Source: Deltaproteobacteria bacterium (GTDB lineage Bacteria > Myxococcota_A > Polyangia > JACPQR01). Taken from it: DNA of 64,000 nucleotides. The notes under the pieces are model-generated. The model searched no databases, had not been told where the DNA came from, and was given only the letters and a program-made list of their open reading frames with translations. Both the position numbers and the translations under genes were made by a program. This document shows, one piece after another, positions 1 through 7,722 of the stretch; position 1 is the stretch's first letter, and each line of letters opens with the position of its first letter. Location: the NCBI GenBank assembly GCA_016190375.1, contig JACPQR010000205.1, forward strand, positions 121,117 through 185,116. The letters are read 5' to 3'.

Positions 1-295
1 CGTCGATGCCGTCGCCGAGGTTGGGCTCGATCTCGGACTTCAGATGATCCATCCGATCCGCGGCGAAGAGCAGCGCCATCGTCTCCCATCCGAGCGGTCG
101 TCCCGACGAGCCCGCCGCGACGAGGCGCCCACGGAGGACCTGACGGATCATCGATCCGATCGGCCCGTCCGAGGGCTCCCTCGTCAAGTGCACCGGCCGT
201 CCTTCGCGCCGCAGCTCGTTCGCGAGCAGCTCGGCCTGCGTGCTCGTTCCCGCACCGTCGATGCCCTCGATGGCAACGAAAAGACCCTGTCCCAT
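1..295 (-). CDS. tmk: dTMP (thymidylate) kinase, N-terminal part, cut by window edge
   Basis: Only the first 98 residues are inside the window; the gene continues leftward. It begins with ATG at 295. Residues 4-13 read GLFVAIEGID, followed by GAGTSTQ, which is the thymidylate kinase P-loop with Ser-Thr replacing the usual Lys-(Ser/Thr)-Thr. The conserved TREPSDGPIG segment and an LLFAADRMDH segment follow, both typical of Tmk. The enzyme phosphorylates dTMP to dTDP in the cytoplasm. The P-loop has no Lys at its usual place (GAGTSTQ against GAGKSTQ in most homologues), which is worth noting. It is divergent from the thioesterase at 333. Confidence 0.9.
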   Translation of the reverse strand, partial: MGQGLFVAIEGIDGAGTSTQAELLANELRREGRPVHLTREPSDGPIGSMIRQVLRGRLVAAGSSGRPLGWETMALLFAADRMDHLKSEIEPNLGDGID

Positions 296-332
296 GGGCC
301 GAGCCTACCATCGTGGTAGCTTTGGCGGCACG

Positions 333-761
333 ATGGCCATCGAAATCGAAGTCGTTCGAGAGATCATGCAGATGGTGATCCCGTTCAACCGATTCCTCGG
401 TTTCGAGCTGACCGACCTGAAGCCGGGCTTCGCGAGGATGGAGGTGCCGTTCCGTGACGAGTTCATCGGCGATCCGGTTCGTCCTGCGCTTCACGGTGGA
501 GTGATCAGCGCGCTCATCGACACCTGCGGTGGAGCTGCTTGCTGGACCGAGATCGAGCCCGCCGACCGTGTCTCGACGGTCGACCTGCGGGTGGACTACT
601 TGCGGCCCGGCCGCAAGCACCGTCTCGTCGCCGAGGGCCGCGTGATCCGCATCGGGAACCACGTCGGAGTGGTCGACCTGACCGCGTTCCACTCCGATTC
701 CCCGTCGGATCTCATCGCCTGCGGCAAGGGCGTCTACAACGTCAGGCGATCCGAAGGCTGA
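333..761 (+). CDS. PaaI-type hotdog-fold thioesterase
   Basis: A 142-residue protein starting at the ATG at 333. The core has the hotdog signature: FNRFLGFELTDLKPGFARME, a central PALHGGVISALIDTCGG helix, and an RVDYLRPG strand. HGG plus the downstream Asp is the usual active-site arrangement of the PaaI/YbgC-like acyl-CoA thioesterases. It probably hydrolyses a short- or medium-chain or aromatic acyl-CoA; the substrate cannot be read from sequence. It stands alone, divergent from tmk and convergent with the RRM protein at 773. Confidence 0.85.
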   Translation: MAIEIEVVREIMQMVIPFNRFLGFELTDLKPGFARMEVPFRDEFIGDPVRPALHGGVISALIDTCGGAACWTEIEPADRVSTVDLRVDYLRPGRKHRLVAEGRVIRIGNHVGVVDLTAFHSDSPSDLIACGKGVYNVRRSEG

Positions 762-772
762 GGCTCAGGCTC

Positions 773-1510
773 TCACTCGTCGGCGTCGTCGCCATCGCCC
801 GAGTAGTCGGCCTCGTGGGTCGACTCGGCCTCGGTGTCGGCCAGATCGTCCTTCCAGTCCTCGACCTCGACCTTGCGGCGGCCGCTGGCGCGGCGCTCTC
901 TCTCCTTCTCTTCCTTCTGCGCCTTCTCGCTCTTCGGTTTGCGCCTGCGCTCGCCTCCGGACTTGCTGATACCGGGAGGTCCCCCGAACCCACCTCCGCC
1001 GCCGAAACCGGGACGGCCACCTCCGCCGCCGAAGCCGGGTCGGCCGGCTCCGCCGCCGAAGCCAGGGCGCCCTCCTCCTCCGGCCCCACCTCCGGCGAAG
1101 CCTGGCCTTCCGCCTCCACCGCCGCCAGGCCCGTAAGCAGGCCGCGGGCCGCCACCTCCCATCGGCGGCCTGTCATCGCGCGGCGGCGGACGGTCGCCGC
1201 CTCCGGGACCGCCACGGTACGGCGGTCGCGGTCCGCCCGCACCGCCTCCGCCACCCGGTGCCCGATCGCGCGCCTCGTTGACCACCATGGCGCGGCCCTG
1301 GACCGATCGACCATGGAGCGACTGGATCGCGGCTTGCGCCTCTGCTTCGCTTGCCATCTCGACGAAGCCGAAACCGCGCGGCTGGCCCGTCATCCTGTCG
1401 GAGATGAGCCTGACATCGACGACCTTGCGGTCCTCCTCCTCGAAAAGTGCGCGAAGCTCGACCTCTCCCAACCCGAACGGGAGATTGCCGACGTACAGCC
1501 TCGTCCCCAT
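773..1510 (-). CDS. Glycine-rich RNA-binding protein with one RRM domain
   Basis: A 245-residue protein starting at the ATG at 1510. Residues 3-80 form a single RNA recognition motif with RNP2 (LYVGNL) and RNP1 (RGFGFVEM) intact. The rest is low complexity: about 100 residues of Gly with Arg, Pro and Phe (repeats such as GGGGRPGFGGG), then a Lys/Arg/Glu-rich stretch and an acidic tail. An RRM with an RGG-like tail resembles the bacterial cold-induced Rbp proteins and eukaryotic glycine-rich RNA-binding proteins. The likely role is single-stranded RNA binding or chaperoning. An in-frame extension back to 1645 exists, but the RRM begins right at this ATG. Confidence 0.88.
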   Translation of the reverse strand: MGTRLYVGNLPFGLGEVELRALFEEEDRKVVDVRLISDRMTGQPRGFGFVEMASEAEAQAAIQSLHGRSVQGRAMVVNEARDRAPGGGGGAGGPRPPYRGGPGGGDRPPPRDDRPPMGGGGPRPAYGPGGGGGGRPGFAGGGAGGGGRPGFGGGAGRPGFGGGGGRPGFGGGGGFGGPPGISKSGGERRRKPKSEKAQKEEKERERRASGRRKVEVEDWKDDLADTEAESTHEADYSGDGDDADE

Positions 1511-1694
1511 TGGAACCTGGCTCCCTCTTGTGTCTCTCTTCTGACTCTTGGTTGATTGACGCTCTTCGACCGTGCCGACGAAAACCTCGGCCATGCTAGC
1601 TCGTGACCTGGCGCTGCACAATGCCCAAGGCGCGAGCGTGCGCACGCGGCGTGCGTGTCATGGGCCGAGGGTCGGGCAGTTCGGCGGAGGGGGA

Positions 1695-2201
1695 CTACTG
1701 CGTGCAGGTCGCGCGAATGCCCTGCTCGGCAGCCGTGCAGGCCGCGACGATCGTGTCACGGGCGGCCGGCGTCGCCGCGATCGCGGCCTGCCAGCCCTGC
1801 ATACCCGTCTGCGCCGTCTGACACATCATCGCCCTGACCGCCTCGTTGTTGCAGGCGCAGGCGCGCGCGGCATAGGCGTCGCACTCCGGCACTCCGATCG
1901 ACGGCGCCGCCGCCCCGCCCGCCGTTGGCTGGACCGCTCCGCCCGCGGTCGGATCCGGCGCCGGCGTCGGTACGCCGGGCATGCCGGGCATGCCGGGCAT
2001 GCCGGGCATCCCGGGAACTGCGGGCATTCCGGGCATTCCCGGAGCCCCGGGCATTCCGGGGACCCCCGGCATTCCCGCTGCCGGAACGGGGACGCCGTTC
2101 GGGCCCATCACGTAACCCGGCGGAAGCTGCGGCTGGCTCTGGCCGCAGCCCGACAGCGCGAGAAGCGCCGCCGCGGCGGCAACGGTCAAGGCGATCTTCA
2201 T
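1695..2201 (-). CDS. Lipoprotein with collagen-like Gly-Met-Pro repeats
   Basis: A 168-residue protein. The ATG at 2201 follows a good ribosome binding site (AGGAG, about 7 bases upstream). The signal peptide ends in a lipobox LSGC with the acylated Cys at residue 19. Residues about 42-80 are a run of Gly-X-Pro triplets, mostly Gly-Met-Pro with some Gly-Val-Pro and Gly-Ala-Pro, interrupted once (Pro-Ala-Val-Pro). A Pro/Gly/Ala linker follows. The C-terminal domain (about 105-168) has six Cys and looks small, helical and disulphide-bonded. It is presumably anchored in the envelope. I do not recognise the C-terminal domain. Confidence 0.8.
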   Translation of the reverse strand: MKIALTVAAAAALLALSGCGQSQPQLPPGYVMGPNGVPVPAAGMPGVPGMPGAPGMPGMPAVPGMPGMPGMPGMPGVPTPAPDPTAGGAVQPTAGGAAAPSIGVPECDAYAARACACNNEAVRAMMCQTAQTGMQGWQAAIAATPAARDTIVAACTAAEQGIRATCTQ

Positions 2202-2252
2202 TCGACTCTCCTACCTTTCTTTGTCCGAAGGGGGGACTTTCTCCCGAATCCG

Positions 2253-3212
2253 ATGAAGGATCAAGCGGGTTCTTTGACGGACCTGTGCTACCGCAGGGGT
2301 GAATTGAGGCCGCTGCGATTCCTCTACCTGGGCCTCCCGATCGGCGGGCTCGCCCTGACGGGCGACGGCCACGAGATCGTGGCCGCCTGCATCTCGCGGC
2401 CGAGTTACCCCGGGATGCGGCGGCTCCGAGCGCGGCTCGCCGCCCTTGGCGCGCCGGTCTTTGCGCGCCCCGACCTCGACGACACCGAGCTCCAGAGGAT
2501 CCTCAGGGCGGCGAAGCCGGATCTGGTCGTCTCGTTCTTCTGGCACACGAAGGTGCCCAGCGCGGTTCGAGCGATTGCGGCGCTCGGCGCGATAGGCGTC
2601 CATCCGTCGCTGTTGCCCCGGCACCGCGGGCCCGATCCGATCTTCTGGACCATCCGTCGCGGCGACTCGACCACCGGCGTCACCGTGCACGCGCTCGATG
2701 AGGGCTACGACACGGGCCCGGTGCTCGCCGCGCGCGAGGTCGACGTTCCACCTGGCGTGAACGCCCTTCGGCTCGCGCACATGCTCGACCGGCCCGCGCT
2801 GGCCCTCCTGCGCGAGGTGTGCCTGTCGTTCGCGCTCGACGCTTCGCCGGCGGGGCAACCTCAGGACGAATCGCTCGCGACGGGGGCTCCCGAGCCCTCC
2901 GAGGACGATCTGGAGATCCGCTGGAGCTGGCAGTCCGCCGAGATCCTGAGGCTCGTTCGTGCAGCGGCGCCGAGCCCCGGCGCCTTCTCCAGCTTCGGCG
3001 ACCACACGATCACGGTCGAGGGTGCCAGCGGGACCGCGCATCGGCTCGAGCCGGGCGTTGCGGTCCTGCTCGACCAGGGAGTCGTCGTCGGCACGTCCGA
3101 CTGCGCCGTTCGTCTCGAGGCCGTCAGGATCGACGACGGCGACGAGCTCCTGCGCGGCGAGGCGATCGGTCGTGCGCTAGAGGGTGTGAGCGATCTACGC
3201 GGCAAGCGATGA
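2253..3212 (+). CDS. Formyltransferase-family protein (Fmt-like)
   Basis: A 319-residue protein starting at the ATG at 2253. A TTG at 2304 with AGGGG just upstream is an alternative start that would put the first Rossmann strand (LRFLYLGLP) at the N-terminus. The formyltransferase core is clear: VHPSLLPRHRGPDP around residues 116-129 and EGYDTG with Asp at 153. Fmt and PurN use an Asn-X-His...Asp triad; His117 and Asp153 are present, but the Asn position reads Gly115. The C-terminal part (about 205-319) resembles the OB-like domain of Fmt. It may formylate an amino sugar or amino acid rather than Met-tRNA. Its last 89 bases overlap the oppositely oriented methyltransferase. Confidence 0.72.
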   Translation: MKDQAGSLTDLCYRRGELRPLRFLYLGLPIGGLALTGDGHEIVAACISRPSYPGMRRLRARLAALGAPVFARPDLDDTELQRILRAAKPDLVVSFFWHTKVPSAVRAIAALGAIGVHPSLLPRHRGPDPIFWTIRRGDSTTGVTVHALDEGYDTGPVLAAREVDVPPGVNALRLAHMLDRPALALLREVCLSFALDASPAGQPQDESLATGAPEPSEDDLEIRWSWQSAEILRLVRAAAPSPGAFSSFGDHTITVEGASGTAHRLEPGVAVLLDQGVVVGTSDCAVRLEAVRIDDGDELLRGEAIGRALEGVSDLRGKR

Positions 3213-3972
3213 TCTGCGACGGGCTGTCCGCGCCCAGGGGCGAGCGGTCGAAGTCGCCCCAGCGATCGACGATCCGGAACGCGTTGTAGTGAAGCAGCGC
3301 CTCGAGCTCGAGCGGATAGAGCTGCCGGTGTGCGACGGGCATCACGATCGACGCGCGGGGGTTGGTCGGATGGTCGAGGAACATCTGGATGTGGAGGATC
3401 TGCCCCACCGGGTCGTGCGAGTAGGACTCGGTGTACTGATACCGCGTACCGGTCGATGGATGAGTGAAAGGCGATCGCGCGTAGCGGCGACCAGGCCGCG
3501 TGTGCTGGAACTCGGGCTCCGGCATGAGGACGTCGAAGACGAACAGCCCCGACGGCTCGAGGTGCGCGCGGACGCGCTCGAGGAGGTGCTCCACGTCGGA
3601 CCGGGTGTACATGTGCTGCACCGCGTTGAAGGGGGAGATGATCAGGGGAAAGCGCCGGTCGAGCCGGAACGTCCTCAGGTCGCCGCGCGCGAACGTGACG
3701 AGCGTCCGCGCGCGCGCGGGAAGCTTCGCCGCTCGGGCGCGTGCGTGCTCGAGCATCGGACCGCTCGCGTCGAGGCCGACGATCGCGCGGCCGGCGCGAG
3801 CGATCGGAAGTGCGACGCGTCCCGCTCCGCAACCCAGCTCGAGCACCGGACCGCCGACGCGGTCGGCGAGGTCGACGTAGAAGCGAACGTCGGCCCGGCG
3901 TCGCCTGTACAGGTGCTCGTAGGCGACGGGGTCGAGGTAGTGGAGCCTCGCGCCCGGGGCGATCCGCGTCAC
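3124..3972 (-). CDS. Class I SAM-dependent methyltransferase
   Basis: A 282-residue protein. The GTG at 3972 overlaps the upstream stop as GTGA and has GGAGGG about 10 bases before it. SAM-binding motif I is VLELGCGAGRV (residues about 42-52). An acidic residue follows at the end of beta-2 (VGLDAS), then FARGDLRTF and a FNAVQHMY segment in place of motif IV. The fold and length fit small-molecule methyltransferases of the Methyltransf_25/11 type; the substrate is unknown. It is the last gene of the rlmI operon, and its 3' end runs 89 bases into the convergent formyltransferase. Confidence 0.8.
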   Translation of the reverse strand: MTRIAPGARLHYLDPVAYEHLYRRRRADVRFYVDLADRVGGPVLELGCGAGRVALPIARAGRAIVGLDASGPMLEHARARAAKLPARARTLVTFARGDLRTFRLDRRFPLIISPFNAVQHMYTRSDVEHLLERVRAHLEPSGLFVFDVLMPEPEFQHTRPGRRYARSPFTHPSTGTRYQYTESYSHDPVGQILHIQMFLDHPTNPRASIVMPVAHRQLYPLELEALLHYNAFRIVDRWGDFDRSPLGADSPSQIIACRVDRSHPLAHDRSPRRAGARRRRRS

Positions 3973-4598
3973 GGAGAGGGGCCCTCCGGCTCGATGTCCT
4001 GCAGGCCCGGCTCTGCCGCGCCCTCGGGAGGTCCCTCCGTCTCGCCGGGATCCCAGGCGCCGACCTTCCACTGGCCCTCGACCCGCACCATGACGAACTC
4101 CTGGTGCCGGCGGAACTGCCGGTCGGCCGCGGAGGCGGTCGCGACGCCGCGCAGGATCTGCCGATCCACGTCGTCGTCGATCACCTCGGTCACGTCCAGC
4201 CTCACGCGCAGCTCCTCGACGTTGCGCCTCAGGTCCTCGGCGACCTGACGCTCGGCGGCGGAGAGCTGCTTCTCCTTCTCGATCGCGAGCACGACGCGGC
4301 GGCGGGTCTCGCCTGTCGAGACGTCGAGCGCATCGTCGTAGCGGAACGTCGACCAGAAGTTGATGAACGACTCGGCCACCTCGGCCATGTCCTCGAGATC
4401 TGCACCCAAGTGCTCCGGGTCGACCGCGCGGCCTCGCCGCTCATCCCCGTCGTGGACTCGGAACCTCCAGATGGCGACGGCGCTCGCGACGCACGACAGC
4501 GTGACCGCGACCACGAGCAGCTTCTTCTTGCGCGCCGCATGGCTCCCCGGCGCGTCCGGTGCTGGCGAGCGACCCTGAGCTCGACGCGGCGCCGTCAC
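3969..4598 (-). CDS. Single-pass membrane protein of unknown function
   Basis: A 209-residue protein starting at a GTG at 4598 that overlaps the upstream stop (GTGA); its own stop overlaps the next gene's GTG. A basic N-terminus (ARKKK) precedes one membrane segment at about 26-43, so the rest is predicted to lie outside the cytoplasm. Residues 50-150 are helical and charged, probably partly coiled coil. A compact C-terminal piece reads FVMVRVEGQWKVGAWDPGE, followed by an acidic Pro/Glu tail. The segment around FWSTFRYDDAL plus the C-terminal strands resembles a SnoaL/NTF2-like fold, but this is only a guess. No family is recognised. Confidence 0.65.
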   Translation of the reverse strand: MTAPRRAQGRSPAPDAPGSHAARKKKLLVVAVTLSCVASAVAIWRFRVHDGDERRGRAVDPEHLGADLEDMAEVAESFINFWSTFRYDDALDVSTGETRRRVVLAIEKEKQLSAAERQVAEDLRRNVEELRVRLDVTEVIDDDVDRQILRGVATASAADRQFRRHQEFVMVRVEGQWKVGAWDPGETEGPPEGAAEPGLQDIEPEGPSP

Positions 4599-5386
4599 GA
4601 CCTGCTCCCGAGGATCGCATCGACGATCTCCGCGAACCCCTCACCACCCTCGCGCCGGGCGACGTAGGCGGGAGGGTGCGACATGCGCGGCAGGAAGCCC
4701 TGGATGTTGGCGACGCCGGCGCTGACAGGGAAGAAGGCGAAGGCCGGATCGTCGTTGGGCGAATCGCCGACGAACAGGAAGCGCTCGCGCTCCGCCTGGA
4801 GATCGACGCCCAGGACCTCCCGCGAGACGAGTCTCACCGTGGTCAGCTTGTCGAAGTCCCCGAACCATCCGTTGACGTGGATGCTGGACACCTTCGCGCT
4901 CGCGCCGGCCTCTGCGAAGATCGCGAGGACGCGGTCGATCGCCTCGAGCCCCGCGGCGGGGACGTCCTCGCAAAAGTCGATCGCCAGATCGCTCGCACGG
5001 CAGAACTGGTCTGCCGCCACTCGCACCTCGGGTACCACAGCCAGTATGCGGGCAGCCAGATCGTCGAGCTTCCGTCTCGAGGCCTCGCGCGTCGCCTCGT
5101 CCTGGACCCAGCGGCGGACCATGCCCGTCGGCCCCATGGCGAAGTAGAACGCGCCGTTCTCGCCGACGACCGCGTCGACCGGCCACATCCGGGCCAGGTG
5201 GTCGCACCAGCCCGCCGGTCTGCCCGTCACGGGCACCACGCTCAGGCCCGCCTCCCTGAGCCGCCAGAGCGCCGCGAACGCCGCAGCGGGCAGCCGTCCG
5301 CCGCTCGTGAGCGTGTCGTCGATGTCGCAGAAGACGCCGCGCAGCTCGCGACAGCACGCGACAGGTATCCGTGCGATGGGGATCAA
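4595..5386 (-). CDS. HAD-IIB (Cof-like) phosphatase
   Basis: A 263-residue protein. The best start is the TTG at 5386, which overlaps the rlmI stop as TTGA; no ATG is available before motif I. The HAD motifs are complete: motif I FCDIDDTLTSGG (nucleophile and acid/base Asp), motif II VPVTGR, a conserved Lys in GDFDKLTTV, and motif IV FVGDSPNDDPAF. A C2-type cap lies between motifs II and III. This layout is shared by sucrose-phosphate, mannosyl-3-phosphoglycerate and Cof-type sugar phosphatases, so the substrate is probably a phosphorylated sugar or sugar acid. It is the second gene of the rlmI operon. Confidence 0.82.
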   Translation of the reverse strand: MIPIARIPVACCRELRGVFCDIDDTLTSGGRLPAAAFAALWRLREAGLSVVPVTGRPAGWCDHLARMWPVDAVVGENGAFYFAMGPTGMVRRWVQDEATREASRRKLDDLAARILAVVPEVRVAADQFCRASDLAIDFCEDVPAAGLEAIDRVLAIFAEAGASAKVSSIHVNGWFGDFDKLTTVRLVSREVLGVDLQAERERFLFVGDSPNDDPAFAFFPVSAGVANIQGFLPRMSHPPAYVARREGGEGFAEIVDAILGSRS

Positions 5387-6627
5387 GAGACACTCAGCAT
5401 GACGAGCTTGAGGTACCTTCCCTCCGGGAAGGCCACGGGCACGGGATGATCGGGGCTCTGCCCGCCCAGACGCAAGATGGTTGCCGTCCTCTCCGCGTCG
5501 CGAGCGGCGAGCGCCACGGCCCGAACGAAGTCGGTGCCGGACACGACCTGCGAGCACGAGCAGGTCACCAGCAGACCACCGGGCGCGAGCCGGCGCATGG
5601 CCATGGCGTTCACGTGCCGGTAGACGCGCAGCGCCGCCTGCAGGTCCTTCTTCCCCTCGGCGAGCTTTGGCGGATCCAGGATCACGAGGTCGAACGGCTT
5701 CCCGTGGTCGCCGATCTCCCCGAGGTTCTTGCGGACATCTCCCCTGTGGAACCGGATCCGGTCCGAGAGGCCGTTCATGACGGCGTGCTCCGACGCCAGC
5801 GCGAGCGCCGCGACCGAGCTGTCGACGGCGATCACCTCGGAGGCGCCCCCGCGCGCGGCCGCGAGGGCGAATCCACCCGTGAAGGTGTACGCGTCGAGGA
5901 CGCGTCGTCCCTTCGAGACCTGCTCCACCAGGGCGCGGTTCTCGCGCTGGTCGAGGTAGAAGCCGGTCTTCTGGCCCGCGAGCTGGACCGACAGGCGCAG
6001 CCCGCGCTCCAGGAACGTCGTGGGTCCGTCGATGCCTCCCCGGACCACCCCGGTGCCCCCGGCGAGCGCAGCCCGTCCGGGGTGGTCCTTGCCGGGTCCA
6101 CCGGCGGGGGAGTCCGGGGCGAGCTTCTCCCTCGCGGCGATCCGCGATGGCGGGGCCACGGCCACGATCGCGGAGGGCGAGAGGGTCGCCTGGATTGCGT
6201 CGTAGACGTCGGGTAGCCGGCGCGCGACGCCGGCGGTCAGCGCCTGAACGGCGACCAGACTCCCGTACACGTCGACGATGAGCCCCGGAACGCCGTCGCC
6301 CTCGGAGTTGATCAGCCTGTAGCCCGTGGTCTCGGCCGACGGAAGCCCCAGGACATCCCGACGCAGCGCGATGGCATGGTCGAGCCTCGCCCTGATCAGC
6401 CTCGCATCTACGGGCTCGTCTTTGCGGGTGAAGATCCTGACCGGGATCGCCGAGCCGGGTGTGTACAGCCCGCGGCCCAGGAACGCTCCGCGAGGATCGA
6501 GCACATCGACCTCGTCGCCCGGCTCCGGGGCACCATCGACCGTGGCAACGGCCTGGGCGAAGACCCAGGGGTGACCCGTCCAGACGGGCTGGACGTGGCC
6601 CGAACGCAGCTTCACGGCGGCGCGCAT
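5383..6627 (-). CDS. rlmI: 23S rRNA m5C1962 methyltransferase RlmI-like (PUA + SAM domain)
   Basis: A 414-residue protein starting at the ATG at 6627, close to the RlmI/YccW length. The N-terminal 75 residues are a PUA domain (SGHVQPVWTGHPWVFAQAV). The hallmark QKTGFYLDQRENR segment follows, then SAM motif I (VLDAYTFTGGFALAA), the catalytic LVILDPPKL motif, and the m5C-type TCSCSQ with its Cys pair. An insert of about 40 Gly/Pro-rich residues sits before the FLERGL strand. RlmI methylates C1962 of 23S rRNA in E. coli. It heads a four-gene operon whose members all overlap by four bases. A weak -10 (TATGGT) ends nine bases before the ATG. Confidence 0.88.
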   Translation of the reverse strand: MRAAVKLRSGHVQPVWTGHPWVFAQAVATVDGAPEPGDEVDVLDPRGAFLGRGLYTPGSAIPVRIFTRKDEPVDARLIRARLDHAIALRRDVLGLPSAETTGYRLINSEGDGVPGLIVDVYGSLVAVQALTAGVARRLPDVYDAIQATLSPSAIVAVAPPSRIAAREKLAPDSPAGGPGKDHPGRAALAGGTGVVRGGIDGPTTFLERGLRLSVQLAGQKTGFYLDQRENRALVEQVSKGRRVLDAYTFTGGFALAAARGGASEVIAVDSSVAALALASEHAVMNGLSDRIRFHRGDVRKNLGEIGDHGKPFDLVILDPPKLAEGKKDLQAALRVYRHVNAMAMRRLAPGGLLVTCSCSQVVSGTDFVRAVALAARDAERTATILRLGGQSPDHPVPVAFPEGRYLKLVMLSVS

Positions 6628-6692
6628 CGCGGCGGCACCATAGCCGGCGGTCGGGGGATTCGCCAGCCCGAGGTGCTAGAGTGCCGCTCGAG

Positions 6693-6905
6693 ATGACGGG
6701 GTGCGGCGAATGGCTGATGGTCCTCCTGGTGATCCTGCTCCTCTTCGGGATACCCAGGCTGCCCCAGATCGGTGAATCGCTGGGCCGAGCCGTCAAGAAC
6801 TACCGCCGCGCTTCGCGCGGGCTCGACGAGGTCGTCGTGAAGAAGCGCGACCTGCCGGAGGCTGAGGGTCGCGACGCCACGAAAGAGCCGGGCGACGATC
6901 GCTAG
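6693..6905 (+). CDS. tatA: Sec-independent translocase component TatA/TatE
   Basis: A 70-residue protein starting at the ATG at 6693. Residues 6-22 form the membrane helix (LMVLLVILLLFG) with the invariant Phe-Gly at its end. The amphipathic helix PRLPQIGESLGRAVKNYRRA and a charged tail follow. This is the standard TatA architecture; the subunit forms the pore-like assembly that moves folded twin-arginine substrates. It is separated from tatB and tatC, which lie about 7 kb away. The stop overlaps the convergent gene at 6902 by four bases. Confidence 0.9.
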   Translation: MTGCGEWLMVLLVILLLFGIPRLPQIGESLGRAVKNYRRASRGLDEVVVKKRDLPEAEGRDATKEPGDDR

Positions 6906-7669
6906 TGGACGGTGGGGTCGTCGTCCTCTCGGGCAGGCCGCTTGACTCTGAGCACCTCGGCGCAGGCCGCACGGACGGACGGATCTAGCTCGGACGACTG
7001 GGCGACCTCCCGGAGCTCCTGGCGGAGCAGGAGGCTGACGAGCGGAACGGCCACGTCGACCGGGGTCGAAGGGTTTCGCACCAGAGCGCTTCTCACCCGG
7101 GCGCGGCCAGACCAGCGCGACCGCGCGACCGAGCGGAGAACCTCGGCGGGACAAGGTCGGCGGGCGCAGATTCGGACCACGTCCGTCTCGGTGAGGCGAG
7201 GGTTGGCGAGGAGGAGCCGGATGACGTCGGGGTGAGGGTCGCCGATCGCGCGCTCGATGAGGTCGCGTCTCGGGCGCCGTGCGATCGACTTTCGCTCCCC
7301 GAGAGTCAGAGGCCGACCCGCGCCGTAGTCCGGAACGCGCGACTCACCGCTCCGAGAGTCGGCCCCGCCCTCGCGGAGGCGGAGCAAGCGGTCCGCGGCG
7401 TCATGCCCCCTCGCGCGGGCAAGCGCCGCGAGGTCCGCGCGCAGCTCCTCCGGCGCGAGGGCTATCGCCGCGTGAAGGGCCGAGAGCACGTCGAGGTAGA
7501 GCGGCACGCGGGCTTCCGCCTCGCGGCAGATGATCGTGATGAGCTCGACCGCCTCGTCCGGCGGACCTCGAAGGACCTCCTCGCGGAGGATCGCCGCCCT
7601 CATGTCGAGCTCGGGCACGGCGGCTGCGCGCCGCACGACGGCCTCGGCGAGGTCCGAGAAGGCGACCAA
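6902..7669 (-). CDS. Helical-repeat protein of unknown function (DUF2336-like)
   Basis: A 255-residue protein. The TTG at 7669 has GGAGA six bases upstream, a convincing Shine-Dalgarno placement; no ATG fits. The sequence is all-helical with Leu/Arg-rich segments. Residues about 125-175 (LTLGERKSIARRPRRDLIER, then GDPHPDVIRLLLANPRLTET) look like the short HEAT or leucine-rich-variant repeats of DUF2336-type proteins. No catalytic motif is visible. It sits between tatA and phaR on the opposite strand. It may be a scaffold; the assignment is uncertain. Confidence 0.65.
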   Translation of the reverse strand: MVAFSDLAEAVVRRAAAVPELDMRAAILREEVLRGPPDEAVELITIICREAEARVPLYLDVLSALHAAIALAPEELRADLAALARARGHDAADRLLRLREGGADSRSGESRVPDYGAGRPLTLGERKSIARRPRRDLIERAIGDPHPDVIRLLLANPRLTETDVVRICARRPCPAEVLRSVARSRWSGRARVRSALVRNPSTPVDVAVPLVSLLLRQELREVAQSSELDPSVRAACAEVLRVKRPAREDDDPTVH

Positions 7670-7704
7670 GACGTCTCCGAGTCTACGTTGACGCGGCGCG
7701 GCAT

Positions 7705-7712
7705 GCTATCGT
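7705..7712 (+). promoter_or_regulatory. Possible extended -10 element for phaR
   Basis: The sequence TGCTATCGT contains TATCGT (four of six matches to TATAAT) preceded by TG at the extended -10 position. It ends ten bases before the phaR ATG at 7723, and no Shine-Dalgarno sequence lies between them. A TTGACG at 7688 is too close (13-base spacer) to be its -35. Confidence 0.3.
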
Positions 7713-7722
7713 ACTGAAGAAC

